Positions 27,189 through 36,131 of a stretch of 64,000 nucleotides of DNA are shown one piece after another. Each line of letters begins with the position of its first letter. The stretch's first letter is position 1. Under the pieces are notes generated by a model, which searched no databases, was not told where the DNA came from, and saw nothing but the letters and a program-made list of their open reading frames with translations. A program made the position numbers and the translations under genes. This DNA comes from Variovorax sp. S12S4 (GTDB lineage Bacteria; Pseudomonadota; Gammaproteobacteria; Burkholderiales; Burkholderiaceae_C). The stretch covers positions 5,495,001-5,559,000 of the forward strand of contig NZ_JALPKR020000002.1 in assembly GCF_023195515.1 (NCBI RefSeq), in the 5' to 3' direction.

Positions 27189-27860
27189 TCAGGCGGATTT
27201 GCCGCGCCCGGTCTTCTTCGAGGTTTCGGCGCGCGGCGTATTCACGGGCGCCGCGGCGCCGGCACCGTTCAGCTGATCGACCCACAGCAGGGTGTCGACG
27301 TAGCTCATGAAGCGGTTGAGGTACTCCGGCGACAAGTCGCGCATCAACAGCAGCGACCGGTGCACCAGGTGGTGCGAGTTGAGCGGGCCGGCGTTCTCGG
27401 GCACCTTGGCGAGCGACTGCGTCAGCCGCCGCTCGGCGCTGAGACGCGACCAGGTGCTCTTGAAGAACTTGAGGCTCTTCAGTTCGGCGGGCGCTGGCGC
27501 AAGGCCGTGCAGCGTGTCTTCTGCCGCCGCCGCGGTGCTGCCGCCGATGGCCGGTGCATGCCGCGCAATATGGTCGACCAGCTCCGCCAGCGGGCCGCGA
27601 GCGGGTGCGCCTGCAGGCAGTCGTTTCGCGGCAGCGAGCGCCGGGGCTCCATCGGCGCCCTGGGAGTTTTCAAGATTCCTGCCGTAGGCCGCAGCCAGGC
27701 CGGCGAGCTTCTCATCGAGGACGCGCCTCGCCTCCCCCTGGTGGGCGGCCGTACGCCTGGCCAACGCCTCCATGAAATGAAAGCGCACCGGGTCCGCGCG
27801 ATGCTGCCCCTGCGCACGCCAGGTGCCGATCATCTCGATGGGATCGACGTGCTCGCTCAC
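27189..27860 (-). CDS. DUF2894 domain protein of the motor-like operon
   Basis: A 223-residue soluble protein, fourth and last gene of a four-gene unit. The start MSEHVDPIEMIGTWRAQGQ and the segment VRFHFMEALARRTAAHQGEA look like DUF2894; I assign this from memory of the family. A GTG start forms a GTGA junction with the upstream OmpA gene stop. The C-terminus is basic (ETSKKTGRGKSA) and could touch nucleic acid or lipid headgroups. Its constant company with a MotA/MotB-like pair implies it works with that complex, in an unknown role. Confidence 0.75.
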   Translation of the reverse strand: MSEHVDPIEMIGTWRAQGQHRADPVRFHFMEALARRTAAHQGEARRVLDEKLAGLAAAYGRNLENSQGADGAPALAAAKRLPAGAPARGPLAELVDHIARHAPAIGGSTAAAAEDTLHGLAPAPAELKSLKFFKSTWSRLSAERRLTQSLAKVPENAGPLNSHHLVHRSLLLMRDLSPEYLNRFMSYVDTLLWVDQLNGAGAAAPVNTPRAETSKKTGRGKSA

Positions 27861-28513
27861 GGCCGCTTCGTGTTGGCATTGGATTGCCTTGGCGTGGGCG
27901 CCATTTCCACACGCCGGTTTTTCGAGCGGCCTTCGGCATCGGCATTGGACGCGACCGCCTGCTCGGAGCCGAATGCCGCGGCAAACACCGAGGACGAGGG
28001 AATGCCCTCTTCGATCAGCGCCCGCGTGACCGTGAGCGCCCGCTGGGCCGACAGCTCCCAGTTGTCTGCGAACGGGCGGTTGCCATCTTTCGACTGCCGC
28101 ATCTGCCGGTCGTCGGTGAAGCCGCTCACCATCAGCACCTCATCGCGCGCCTTGAGGTAGGCCGCCACCGGCGCGGCCAGGCTCTTGAGCAGCTGGCGGC
28201 CTTCAGGCTGCAGGTCGGCGGAGTTGAAGGCAAACAGCACGCTGCCGCTGATGCCGATGCGCCCGTTGTTCAGCGTAACGCGGCCCGCCGCGAGCGGCCC
28301 GGCCAAGGCTTGTTCGAGTGCTTCGCGGCGCTGCGTTTCGGCCTGCCGCTGCTGCACTTCGGCTTCGAGCTTGGCCGCAAGGTCCAGCTGCATGCCGAGC
28401 GCACCCACGAGAATGAGCACAAACGCGCCGACCAGCCCCGCCATCAGGTCGCCGAACACCGCCCATACCGGAACGCTCGGTTCCAGTCCGCCGTCGGCTT
28501 CTTCACCCATCAT
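27857..28513 (-). CDS. MotB/ZorB-like OmpA-domain protein
   Basis: A 218-residue protein with one membrane helix near residues 17-41 (VWAVFGDLMAGLVGAFVLIL) that contains an aspartate, D22, in the place of the MotB/ZorB ion-carrying residue. A short coiled segment follows (about 45-75). The OmpA peptidoglycan-binding domain spans about 90-205 with SGFTDD, NWELSAQRALTVTRAL and RSKNRRVEM. It thus has the layout of stator plug proteins that anchor to the cell wall. It overlaps its neighbours by 4 bases at both ends and pairs with the DUF802 membrane protein. The family annotation (OmpA) says little about function; the motor reading is inference. Confidence 0.85.
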   Translation of the reverse strand: MMGEEADGGLEPSVPVWAVFGDLMAGLVGAFVLILVGALGMQLDLAAKLEAEVQQRQAETQRREALEQALAGPLAAGRVTLNNGRIGISGSVLFAFNSADLQPEGRQLLKSLAAPVAAYLKARDEVLMVSGFTDDRQMRQSKDGNRPFADNWELSAQRALTVTRALIEEGIPSSSVFAAAFGSEQAVASNADAEGRSKNRRVEMAPTPRQSNANTKRP

Positions 28514-30603
28514 GCTTCGCTGCCCACCGCGGCTTGCCGGCTGGCAATCTGCTGCAGGTCTTCGACGATCTGCTTCTGCGACATGATGCTCAGGTCGATG
28601 ACCTCCCGCGCCTGCGCAACGTAGTAGGCCAGCTGCTCGTCGCTGCGCGCAATGGACTTGCCCAGCGCGCCTTCGACGCGCTGCAGATGCGCCACCAGCT
28701 TGTCGTTCGATTCGCTGAACAGCTGCACCGCAAACCCGAAGGCCTCGCCGAGGCTTGCCACCTCGACCGCGCTGCCGGTGATCTGCGCGGCGACGCTCTC
28801 GAGCTTTCCGGTTTCGGCCTCGACCTTTTCGGTGAAGCGGCTGCCCACGCGTTCGAGCACGTCGGCCGAGGCGCCGACCAGTGCATCGACCGCCGAGCGC
28901 TGCTCGGTGGAGGCATGGTTCACGGCGTCGAGCAGGGTGCCCAGCGTTTCCATGATGCGGCTGCGCTCCTCCAGCATGGCGTTGTCGCGCGCCATGCTGT
29001 CAGAGAGCTTCTGCCGCAGTTCGGCCACCACTTCGGCCGCAACGCGCGGTGCATCCGAAGCGGCTTGCAGCAGCTGGGCGATTTCTGCCACGGTGCTCTT
29101 CGCATGCGCTTGCGCCTGCGCCGACATGTCGCGCGCAGTTTGTGCCAGCGTTTCGAAGAGCTGTTGCTGCTGGCTGGCCGTGTTCGCGCCGGCCTGCTGC
29201 CATTCCTGCTGCAGCGACGCAGCCATTGAGGACAGCGCCGCGGTCCAGGCCGACAGCCGCTGCTCGTCGCGCGATGCCATGTCGGTTTGCAGGCTGGCAT
29301 GCGCCTGGTCCACCGTGCGCAGCAGCGATGCCGAGTGCTGCTCGAAGGTGGCCGCGGCCGCCGCGAGGGACTGTTGCGTGTCGCCCGTCAGCTTTTCGCT
29401 GGCGCGCTGGTGCTCTGCGAGCGCACTGCCCCATGTTTCGGATACGCTGCCCACGGTGCTCTCGAACCGCGCGGACACGGTCTCCACCAGCGAAGCCGAG
29501 CGCTGTTCGAAGGTTTCGGCAAAGCGCTGCTGCGAAACGCGCAGGTCCCCTGCCAGCGCCTCATTGCTGCGCTGGTGTTCGGCCAGCGCGGCCTTCCACG
29601 TATCGGCCACGGTGGCCGTGGTGGCCTCGAAGCGGCTCGAAAGCCCTTCGAGCTGCTGCTGCACCGTGTGCGCGACCGTGCCGTGCAACGAAGCCGTCTC
29701 GCGCGCGATGCCGGCCATGGTGGCTTCGACGAGCGGCTGGATCGTTGCGCCGGCAATGCGGGCGCTTTCGGTCAGGCTCTGCTTCAGCGATTGATCCACC
29801 GACGAGGCCAGGCCGGCATACACCGCCTCGGCCTTGCTGTGGAAATGCTCCTGGCTGGTGATCAGGCGCTCGTTCAACGCCTGGCTCTGCCGCTCCATGG
29901 CGGCCAGCATGGCCTGCAGCTGGTCGACCAGCATGGGCATGGCCTGGGCCTGCTGCTCGAGCAGCTGGAACGACGCCTCGCGCTGATGCACCAGCGAGTA
30001 CACGCGCAAGGTGGTCGCAATCTTGGTGTCGAGCATCTGCCCGGCCTGCAGCCGCTCACGCCGGCACAGCGCTGAGGCCAAACCCAGCATCGCCGACGCA
30101 GCCACGCCTGCCACCGAGGTGCCGAACGCCAGCCCCAGGCCCTTCACGGGCGCGGAGAGCGAGGCGCGGATGGCCTGCAGGTCGGTCGCGCTTTCCAGCG
30201 CCATGCCGGTGCCGTTCAGCGTGACCACCATGCCGAGAAATGTGCCCAGCATGCCCAAGAGCACAAGCAGTCCGGCAAGGTACGGCGTGAGCGACGGCCC
30301 GGGCAAGCCGACGCGCTCGCCCTCGATGCGCAGGCGCACCGCATTGCGCAGCGACGGATGCAGTTGCTCCAGCCACGATCCCAGGTTGGCCGGGGCTTCG
30401 GTCAACCGCGACACAGCACTGGCCAGGGTGGACGTGGCCTGCCTGAAGCGGTGCAGCTCCACCACGCCCACTAGGTAGAACGCACCGACCACCACTGTGA
30501 TCGAAAGCGCCAGCGGATGGTTGGAGCCGACGTAGCCCGCGCCCACCCAGCACACCGCGGCCAGGCCGGCGGCAAAAACAGCGTATTGAAGAAATCTAGT
30601 CAT
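28510..30603 (-). CDS. DUF802 protein: MotA/ExbB-like membrane part with long helical tail
   Basis: A 697-residue protein. Four membrane helices lie at about 5-23, 31-50, 107-128 and 155-180; helix 3 contains GMLGTFLGMVV and helix 4 GLAFGTSVAGVAASA, which resemble the pore-lining helices of MotA/TolQ/ExbB proton channels. From about 190 to 697 the protein is an almost uninterrupted Ala/Gln/Glu/Ser-rich helical tail with tandem repeats of about 55 residues (324-378 and 379-433). This is the architecture of ZorA, the flagellar-stator-like subunit with a long cytoplasmic tail in Zorya defence. It matches the DUF802 family by my recollection. ATGA overlaps with genes on both sides make this a tightly coupled operon. 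Confidence 0.8.
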   Translation of the reverse strand: MTRFLQYAVFAAGLAAVCWVGAGYVGSNHPLALSITVVVGAFYLVGVVELHRFRQATSTLASAVSRLTEAPANLGSWLEQLHPSLRNAVRLRIEGERVGLPGPSLTPYLAGLLVLLGMLGTFLGMVVTLNGTGMALESATDLQAIRASLSAPVKGLGLAFGTSVAGVAASAMLGLASALCRRERLQAGQMLDTKIATTLRVYSLVHQREASFQLLEQQAQAMPMLVDQLQAMLAAMERQSQALNERLITSQEHFHSKAEAVYAGLASSVDQSLKQSLTESARIAGATIQPLVEATMAGIARETASLHGTVAHTVQQQLEGLSSRFEATTATVADTWKAALAEHQRSNEALAGDLRVSQQRFAETFEQRSASLVETVSARFESTVGSVSETWGSALAEHQRASEKLTGDTQQSLAAAAATFEQHSASLLRTVDQAHASLQTDMASRDEQRLSAWTAALSSMAASLQQEWQQAGANTASQQQQLFETLAQTARDMSAQAQAHAKSTVAEIAQLLQAASDAPRVAAEVVAELRQKLSDSMARDNAMLEERSRIMETLGTLLDAVNHASTEQRSAVDALVGASADVLERVGSRFTEKVEAETGKLESVAAQITGSAVEVASLGEAFGFAVQLFSESNDKLVAHLQRVEGALGKSIARSDEQLAYYVAQAREVIDLSIMSQKQIVEDLQQIASRQAAVGSEA
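29305..29634 (-). repeat. Tandem 55-residue repeats in the DUF802 tail
   Basis: Residues 324-378 and 379-433 align as two copies starting R-F-E-(A/S)-T, sharing the core ALAEHQR and ending FEQ(R/H)SASL. They lengthen the coiled tail by regular units, so tail length may differ between strains by repeat number. Confidence 0.7.
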
Positions 30604-31286
30604 GGCACTCTGGTTGCCTCGCGAAAGGCTTCAAGGAGCCCTTCGACGGGTTGAAATCGGAAGTCCAGTTCGGCGAGCAGCACGTTCTTCATGTCCTTGC
30701 GGAACACATGCAGCCACTCGCCGGCGTGGGCCTCGCTGGCGGGTTCGGCTGCCGTCAGCAGGCCGTCCCCGCTCAAGCGGGTGAAATGTTTTTCGAGCAG
30801 CGCGGGCACGCCGGCCAAGAGGCTGTGCTCGCGCGCGGCCAGCACCTGCTCCATGACCACGTCCACGGCGGCCAGCCGGGCCATGGCGGGCGACCTGCCC
30901 GCCAGCGCGGCCCGAAGGCGCCCGCGCAACGGGCCGATGCCCGCTTCCATGGCTTGCTGCAGCGCGAGATAGCGGCGGCGAAAGGGCGCGAACTCGGCCG
31001 CAGCCGCCACGGCGGCGTCTTCGGCAATGGCCTTGGCCAGCGCGGTGCGCGCACCGGCGCACTCCCGCTCCTCGGCGTTGGCGCCGGGCCGCAACCGGGA
31101 AGAAGCAGCCGCCGGAATGCCGTCCAGCGCCGCGGACAGCGAAATGGCATCGGTCCAGCCGAACCATTGGCTCAATCGGTCCGCGGTGGCTTGCCGGGGT
31201 TCGCGCAAGTCCGTATCGGCCAGTCGCGAAAGCAAGCGAACAAGCGCCGAACCATTGAAAACTGTGCGCTGTGAAGCGTGCGCCAT
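30600..31286 (-). CDS. DUF3348 domain protein of the motor-like operon
   Basis: A 228-residue cytosolic helical protein, first gene of the four-gene unit. Start MAHASQRTVFNGSALVRLLS and segments SQWFGWTDAISLSAALDG and FRKDMKNVLLAELDFRFQPV are what I recall of DUF3348 proteins. Its stop is joined to the DUF802 start in an ATGA overlap. No catalytic motif is seen. A role with the membrane complex, for instance as cytosolic effector or adaptor, is only inferred from linkage. It is divergent from a large LuxR-type regulator with 254 bases between. Confidence 0.75.
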   Translation of the reverse strand: MAHASQRTVFNGSALVRLLSRLADTDLREPRQATADRLSQWFGWTDAISLSAALDGIPAAASSRLRPGANAEERECAGARTALAKAIAEDAAVAAAAEFAPFRRRYLALQQAMEAGIGPLRGRLRAALAGRSPAMARLAAVDVVMEQVLAAREHSLLAGVPALLEKHFTRLSGDGLLTAAEPASEAHAGEWLHVFRKDMKNVLLAELDFRFQPVEGLLEAFREATRVP

Positions 31287-31540
31287 ACCCCAGAACGAAA
31301 AACCTGGCAGTCTACACCGGCCACCTTCCCTGGACGCCTCCGCGGACCCCGCCGCACAGTGAAACTTCCGGTAACGCGGCAGGTGGTAACCGGGCGTTTT
31401 CGGGGTCGAAGCAGAGCCCTGCCCTTGCACCGACAGCCGGCTTTCCTTGCGGTTTGGCGTAAGTCCCAAGTTCTACCGGCGCTCGCCGCGCGCAGACTCG
31501 CCCATACCGGCCCATGGCCGGAAAAAGCACAAGGAGCGGC

Positions 31541-34500
31541 ATGGCCACGCTGAACCGGATTGCTTGTCACCGCTGCGGGCGCGTTTGCCTGCATGCCGAC
31601 GCGCCATGCCCGGCCTGCGGCGCGGCGCCGGTGGCGAGCCCCGCGGCAGCCGGCGCGACGGAGCCCTTCGTCGGACGCCGCGGCGAGCTGCAGCTGCTGC
31701 ACGACGCGCTCGGCGGCGCATTGGCCGGGCGCGGGCGCGTGGTCATGCTCAGCGGCGAGGCCGGCATCGGCAAGACCCGGCTCGCGCAGGAAGCGGCAAC
31801 GCTGGCCGTACGGCGCGGCATGCTGACCCTGTGGGGCCGCTGCCTCGAGGAACCGGGCGCGCCGCCCTTCCTGCCCTGGACGCGCGCAATGCAGGCTTGC
31901 CTTCGGGCCTGCCGCGACGAGCGCCTGCCGGCGCTGCTCGGACGCGATGCCGCCGCGGCGGCCGAGATTGCACCCGAACTCGCCGAGCGGCTGCCGCCCG
32001 GCACCGCGGTGCCGGCCATCGGCGAAGGCGACCAGGCGCGCTTTCGGCTGTTTGCCGCGGTCGCGCATTTCTGGCGCCAGGTGGCCACCGTGCGCCCGCT
32101 GCTGCTGATTCTGGACAACCTGCACTGGGCCGATGCCTCGTCGCTGCGGCTCCTGGCCTTCATCGCGCAGGAACTCGCCGAAAGCCGCATCGTGCTGCTC
32201 GGCTCCTGCCGCGAAATGGATGTGTCGCGTCAGCATCCCTTGGCCGCCACGCTGGCGGAGCTGCTGAACACCCGGCAGTTCAGCCGCCTGCCGCTGCAGG
32301 GCCTGAGCCTGGAAGAAGCCGAGCGGATGGTGGCTGCGGCAAGCGCCGTGACGCCGCCGCCCGCGGTCATTGCAACCATGCACCGCCGCACCGAGGGCAA
32401 CCCGCTGTACCTGGTGGAGACGCTGCGCTTTTTGCAGGGCTCCTGCGGAACCGACCCGCACGCCGCGGCGGTGCAGGTCGAAACCGTGCCGGGCGGCATT
32501 CGCGCGGTGATCGGCCGGCGGCTCAACCAGCTCTCGGCGCCCTGCTGCGACCTGCTTTCGATCGCCGCCTGCATCGGCCGCGACTTCGACCTGCCGCTGC
32601 TGGCCGATCTGGCCGGCAGCAGCGGTGAGGCCGAATTGCTGGGCAGGCTCGACGAAGCGCTGGCGCACCGCATCGTCGAGGTGTCGCCTTCCGGCGCGCA
32701 GTACCAGTTCAGCCACGTGCTGATCCGCGAAGTGCTTTACGACGAACTGCCCGCAACGCGCCGCGTCGCGCTGCACGGACGCATTGCCGAGTCGCTCCAG
32801 GCGCGCGACGCCGGCGATCCGGACGCGGCGCTGGCACCCCTGGCCTACCATGCCGCCGCGGCATTGCCCGTGGGCAGCCCCGCACGTGCGCTGGACATCG
32901 CCCAGCGCGCCGCAGCGCAGGCCGTTGCTGTGATGGCGTACGAGGAGGCGTTGCGCTGCTACCGGCTCGCGCTGCAGTTGCAGGAGCGCTGGTTGCCAGC
33001 AGAGCGCGCGCGGCATGGCGCACTGCTGCTGGCGCTTGGTGCGGTGCAGATGCACGCCGGCGAGAACGACGCCGGCGCCGCCACCTTCATGGAGGCCGCC
33101 ACGCTGGCGCGCTCCGTTGGCGACGCCGAGATGTTCGCGCGGGCGGCCCTCGGCTTCGAGAACAACGGCTGGCGCATCAGCCGCCCCGGCGAAGAGGCGG
33201 CCGCCCTGCTCGAAGAGGCGCTGGCGACGAGCGATCGCTTCGACGCCGCGCTGCGCGTCGACCTGCTTGCCGCGCTGTGCCGCGCCTGCATCTTCTGCGG
33301 CCGGCAGGAGCAAGCCAACGCGGCGCAGCGCAGTGCCGTGGCGCTGGCGCGCGAACTGGCCATGCCGCAGCCGCTCTTCAAGGCATTGGCCGCAATCCTG
33401 CCGGCGCGCGGCTACCCCGAGCAGCTCGACGAGCGCCTGCGCTGCGCATGCGAGGCCCTCGAAGTGGCCGAACGCGCGGGCCATCTCGAATGGGTGGATG
33501 CGCTCACCGGTTGGTATTTCGGCGACCTGGTCGAAAAGGGCTCGCTCGACGCGGCGCGCTCGCTGGCGCAGGTGCACGCGCGGGTGGCCGACGCGATCCG
33601 CCAGCCCTTCATGCAGGCGATGGGGCTGGCCAGCCTCACCCTGCTTGCCGCGTACGAAGGCCGCTTCGCGGATTCCGAGCGGCTGGCCGGCGAGACCTTC
33701 ACGCTCGGGCAGCGCTTTCTCGCGGGCAATGCGCAAGGTGCCTACAGCCTGCAGATCTTTGTGCTGCGGCGCCAGCAGGGCCGGCTTGGCGAGGTGCTGC
33801 CGATGCTGCGCGGGCTGGTGGGCAGCGTGCCGCGCAGCAGCCTGTGGCAGCCCGGCCTCGCGCTGATCTGCACCGAACTCGATCTTCACGAGCCCGCTCG
33901 CGAGGCTTACGAAACACTCGCGGGCGACGGCTTTGCCGGTATTGCGCGCGACGGCATGTGGCTCACCAACATCGTCTTTGCCGCCGAGGTCTGCGCACGG
34001 CTTGGCGACCTGCCGCGCGCGGCAACGCTCTACCGGTTACTCGCACCTTATGCGGGGCGCAACGTGGTCACCGGCACCAACATTGCCTGCTTCGGCGCGG
34101 TGGACCGCTACCGCGGCATGCTGGCCGCCATGATGGGCGATGACCCAAACGCCGCGGCGTATTTCGCGGCCGCCGCCGCGCTGGACGAGCAAGGCGGCAG
34201 CCGGCCGTGGCTGGCGCACAGCCGCTTTGAATGGGCGCGGTGGCTGGGCCGGCGCAGCGGCAACGGCGGCGACATGGCCGCCGCCACATCGCAGCTCGAC
34301 GCGGCGCTGGCGATAGCCCGCGAACTCGGCATGGCCGGCCTCGCCCGCCGCTGCGAGGCGCTGCAGCGGGAGTTCGAAGGCGGCGCCGATGCATCGCCCG
34401 CCGCACCCGAGGGCCTGAGCCGGCGCGAGGTCGACGTGCTGCGGCTGCTCAGCGCCGGCCACACCAACCAGGCCATCGCCGAGCGCCTGTTCATCAGCCC

Positions 34501-34630
34501 GCACACGGTGGCGCACCACGTGCGGCACATTCTTTCGAAGACCGACTGCCGCAGCCGCACCGAAGCCGCGGCCTGGGCGCACCGCCATCGCGTGGCGTCC
34601 GCAGGCTCCGCGGCACCTGCCGGCCAGTAG
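31541..34630 (+). CDS. Large LuxR-family (LAL-type) regulator with AAA domain and zinc ribbon
   Basis: A 1029-residue LAL regulator. An N-terminal zinc ribbon has C9-x2-C12 and C23-x2-C26. A STAND/AAA ATPase follows with Walker A GEAGIGKTR (72-80) and Walker B LLLILDNLHWAD near 190. A long helical repeat region (TPR-like) fills about 400-950. The C-terminal LuxR helix-turn-helix begins LSRREVDVLRLLSAG at about 958 and includes SPHTVAHHVRHILSK. Start ATG 31541 was chosen because AAGGAG stands five bases before it. MalT-type regulators of this class bind an inducer through the repeats and ATP. The zinc ribbon at the front is not typical. Confidence 0.88.
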   Translation: MATLNRIACHRCGRVCLHADAPCPACGAAPVASPAAAGATEPFVGRRGELQLLHDALGGALAGRGRVVMLSGEAGIGKTRLAQEAATLAVRRGMLTLWGRCLEEPGAPPFLPWTRAMQACLRACRDERLPALLGRDAAAAAEIAPELAERLPPGTAVPAIGEGDQARFRLFAAVAHFWRQVATVRPLLLILDNLHWADASSLRLLAFIAQELAESRIVLLGSCREMDVSRQHPLAATLAELLNTRQFSRLPLQGLSLEEAERMVAAASAVTPPPAVIATMHRRTEGNPLYLVETLRFLQGSCGTDPHAAAVQVETVPGGIRAVIGRRLNQLSAPCCDLLSIAACIGRDFDLPLLADLAGSSGEAELLGRLDEALAHRIVEVSPSGAQYQFSHVLIREVLYDELPATRRVALHGRIAESLQARDAGDPDAALAPLAYHAAAALPVGSPARALDIAQRAAAQAVAVMAYEEALRCYRLALQLQERWLPAERARHGALLLALGAVQMHAGENDAGAATFMEAATLARSVGDAEMFARAALGFENNGWRISRPGEEAAALLEEALATSDRFDAALRVDLLAALCRACIFCGRQEQANAAQRSAVALARELAMPQPLFKALAAILPARGYPEQLDERLRCACEALEVAERAGHLEWVDALTGWYFGDLVEKGSLDAARSLAQVHARVADAIRQPFMQAMGLASLTLLAAYEGRFADSERLAGETFTLGQRFLAGNAQGAYSLQIFVLRRQQGRLGEVLPMLRGLVGSVPRSSLWQPGLALICTELDLHEPAREAYETLAGDGFAGIARDGMWLTNIVFAAEVCARLGDLPRAATLYRLLAPYAGRNVVTGTNIACFGAVDRYRGMLAAMMGDDPNAAAYFAAAAALDEQGGSRPWLAHSRFEWARWLGRRSGNGGDMAAATSQLDAALAIARELGMAGLARRCEALQREFEGGADASPAAPEGLSRREVDVLRLLSAGHTNQAIAERLFISPHTVAHHVRHILSKTDCRSRTEAAAWAHRHRVASAGSAAPAGQ

Positions 34631-34740
34631 CCGCGCGCACCGCAAATGGTCAATTCGGGCGATGCGTGCACGCCCGGCCCGTCCTATGGTCTGTTCCAGG
34701 CCCGGCGCCGCCGGGTCGACAACCGGAAGGAGTGTTTCGT

Positions 34741-35100
34741 ATGCCCGCAACCCTGTACGAACGGCTCGGCGGTGAGGAGCGCATCCAGCGGCTCGTCACC
34801 GACGTGGTCGAGAACCACTACAGCAACCCGCTCATTCGCGCCCGCTTCGCCAATAGCAACCGCCCCGAGGTCGAGCGCCACGTGTTCGAGTTTCTCTGCG
34901 CCGGCAGCGGCGGCCCGCAGTGCTACACCGGCAAGGACCTGGTGACCGCGCACAAGGGCATGAACATCAACGAGCAGGAGCTGGTCGCCGCCATCGACGA
35001 CATCCTCGAAGCGATGGCGAAGAACGGCTACGACCAGGCCGAGAAGAACGAAGTGGTCGCCATTCTTTATTCACTCAAGGGCGATGTGGTGCGGCTGTAG
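34741..35100 (+). CDS. Group I truncated hemoglobin
   Basis: A 119-residue 2/2 globin. The opening LYERLGGEERIQRLVTDVVE and the proximal-histidine segment TAHKGMNINEQELV are typical of the truncated globins. Such proteins bind oxygen or nitric oxide. GGAAGGAG is found upstream of the ATG at 34741. The next gene, a secreted cupin, follows 66 bases later on the same strand. Confidence 0.88.
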   Translation: MPATLYERLGGEERIQRLVTDVVENHYSNPLIRARFANSNRPEVERHVFEFLCAGSGGPQCYTGKDLVTAHKGMNINEQELVAAIDDILEAMAKNGYDQAEKNEVVAILYSLKGDVVRL

Positions 35101-35166
35101 GCAAGGCCGCGCTCCACGTCCGCGCCCCGGCGGCGCTTTCGCCGGTCACACGAGAAGGAAAAGACC

Positions 35167-35637
35167 ATGACACGCCAACCATTTGCCGCCTGGGCCATCG
35201 GTGCCACGCTGCTTGCCGCCATTGCGACGAGCTGGGCCCAGACACCCGACCACCGGATGATTTCACCGGCCGACCTGAAATGGGCCGACGTTCCCTCGCT
35301 GCCGCCGGGCGCAAAGCTCGCCGTGCTCGAAGGGCCGATGAGCGAAGCCGTGCCCTTCACGGTGCGCATCAGGGTGCCGGCCAACTACCGGATTCCGTCG
35401 CACTGGCATCCGGCTGTCGAGCGGGTGACCGTGCTCTCGGGCACCTTCCACATGGGCCTGGGCGACAAGCTCGACATGCAGAAGTCGATGCCCGTGACCG
35501 CCGGCGGCATGATGATCCTTCAGGCCAAGACGCCCCACTTTGCATGGACGCAGGAGGAAACGGTGGTGCAGCTTCACGGCACCGGCCCTTGGGGCGTGAC
35601 CTACGTCAATCCGGCGGACGACCCGCGGTCGAAGTAG
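35167..35637 (+). CDS. Secreted cupin domain protein
   Basis: A 156-residue exported protein: signal peptide MTRQPFAAWAIGATLLAA to about residue 24 (SWAQ), then a single cupin fold with the metal-type motif PSHWHPAVERVTVLSG (two histidines and glutamate) and the second motif with H-F-A-W. It resembles small periplasmic cupins of unknown activity. GAGAAGG lies before the ATG. Confidence 0.82.
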   Translation: MTRQPFAAWAIGATLLAAIATSWAQTPDHRMISPADLKWADVPSLPPGAKLAVLEGPMSEAVPFTVRIRVPANYRIPSHWHPAVERVTVLSGTFHMGLGDKLDMQKSMPVTAGGMMILQAKTPHFAWTQEETVVQLHGTGPWGVTYVNPADDPRSK

Positions 35638-35646
35638 GCCCAGGGT

Positions 35647-35922
35647 TCAGGCCGCAACGGCCTGGCCCTGCACGGCCGGCGGACGCAATTCGTCGACCTC
35701 GATCACCACGTCGGCGGGCAGCCCGTTGCGCTGCGCCGCCTCGCGGATCATCTCGGCGCTGGGCGCCTCGTACAGGCAGTAGGTCTTCTTCTTGTCCGCG
35801 CTCAAAAACGAGTAGAGCCAACGAACCCCGACATCGTCGTTGATGCGCATGATGCTGGCCGCCCCCTCGGGCGAGACCTCGAGTTGATCGGCAAAGGTGC
35901 GTTCGATCAGGTAGAGAGGCAT
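35647..35922 (-). CDS. DUF4242 family small protein
   Basis: A 91-residue protein of the DUF4242 (nickel/ferredoxin-fold-like) type: MPLYLIERTFADQLEV, WLYSFLSADKKKTYCLYEAP and a C-terminal Ala-rich end. The family has a dimeric ferredoxin-like fold. It is convergent with the cupin gene, with 9 bases between. No known biological role. Confidence 0.75.
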   Translation of the reverse strand: MPLYLIERTFADQLEVSPEGAASIMRINDDVGVRWLYSFLSADKKKTYCLYEAPSAEMIREAAQRNGLPADVVIEVDELRPPAVQGQAVAA

Positions 35923-36049
35923 GGCAGCTCCTTCGTAGGGGATGGAACGGCCATCCTAGAACTGGCAGCCGCCGGCGGCACATGTGTTTGCCCCGCCCTG
36001 GCCGTTCGGACTACCCTGCGGACTACCCATGCCGTTCACGGCCAAAAGC

Positions 36050-36088
36050 AAAAAGCCGGACGGTGCGCTAGGCATCGTCCGGCTTTTT
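36050..36088. terminator. Bidirectional intrinsic terminator
   Basis: AAAAAGCCGGACG is followed by a short loop region and CGTCCGGCTTTTT, a perfect 13-bp outer stem (36050-36062 and 36076-36088) with inner pairing GTGC/GCAT extending it. The U-tract is present on both strands. It lies 43 bases after the stop of the minus-strand gene at 36132 and upstream of the DUF4242 gene. Confidence 0.88.
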
Positions 36089-36131
36089 GGGGAGCAAGCG
36101 GCGTGTGCCGCTGTTCCGTGCCTGGCGTGAT

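Noticed and set aside
27189..31286. A canonical Zorya defence system
   Set aside because: The ZorA/ZorB-like pair is present, but no ZorC, ZorD helicase or ZorE HNH nuclease is encoded nearby, so it cannot be called Zorya.
31172..33889. Long open frame antisense to the LAL regulator (about 900 codons)
   Set aside because: GC-rich codon shadow; arginine, glutamine and histidine-rich, no domain, and opposite a clearly conserved gene.
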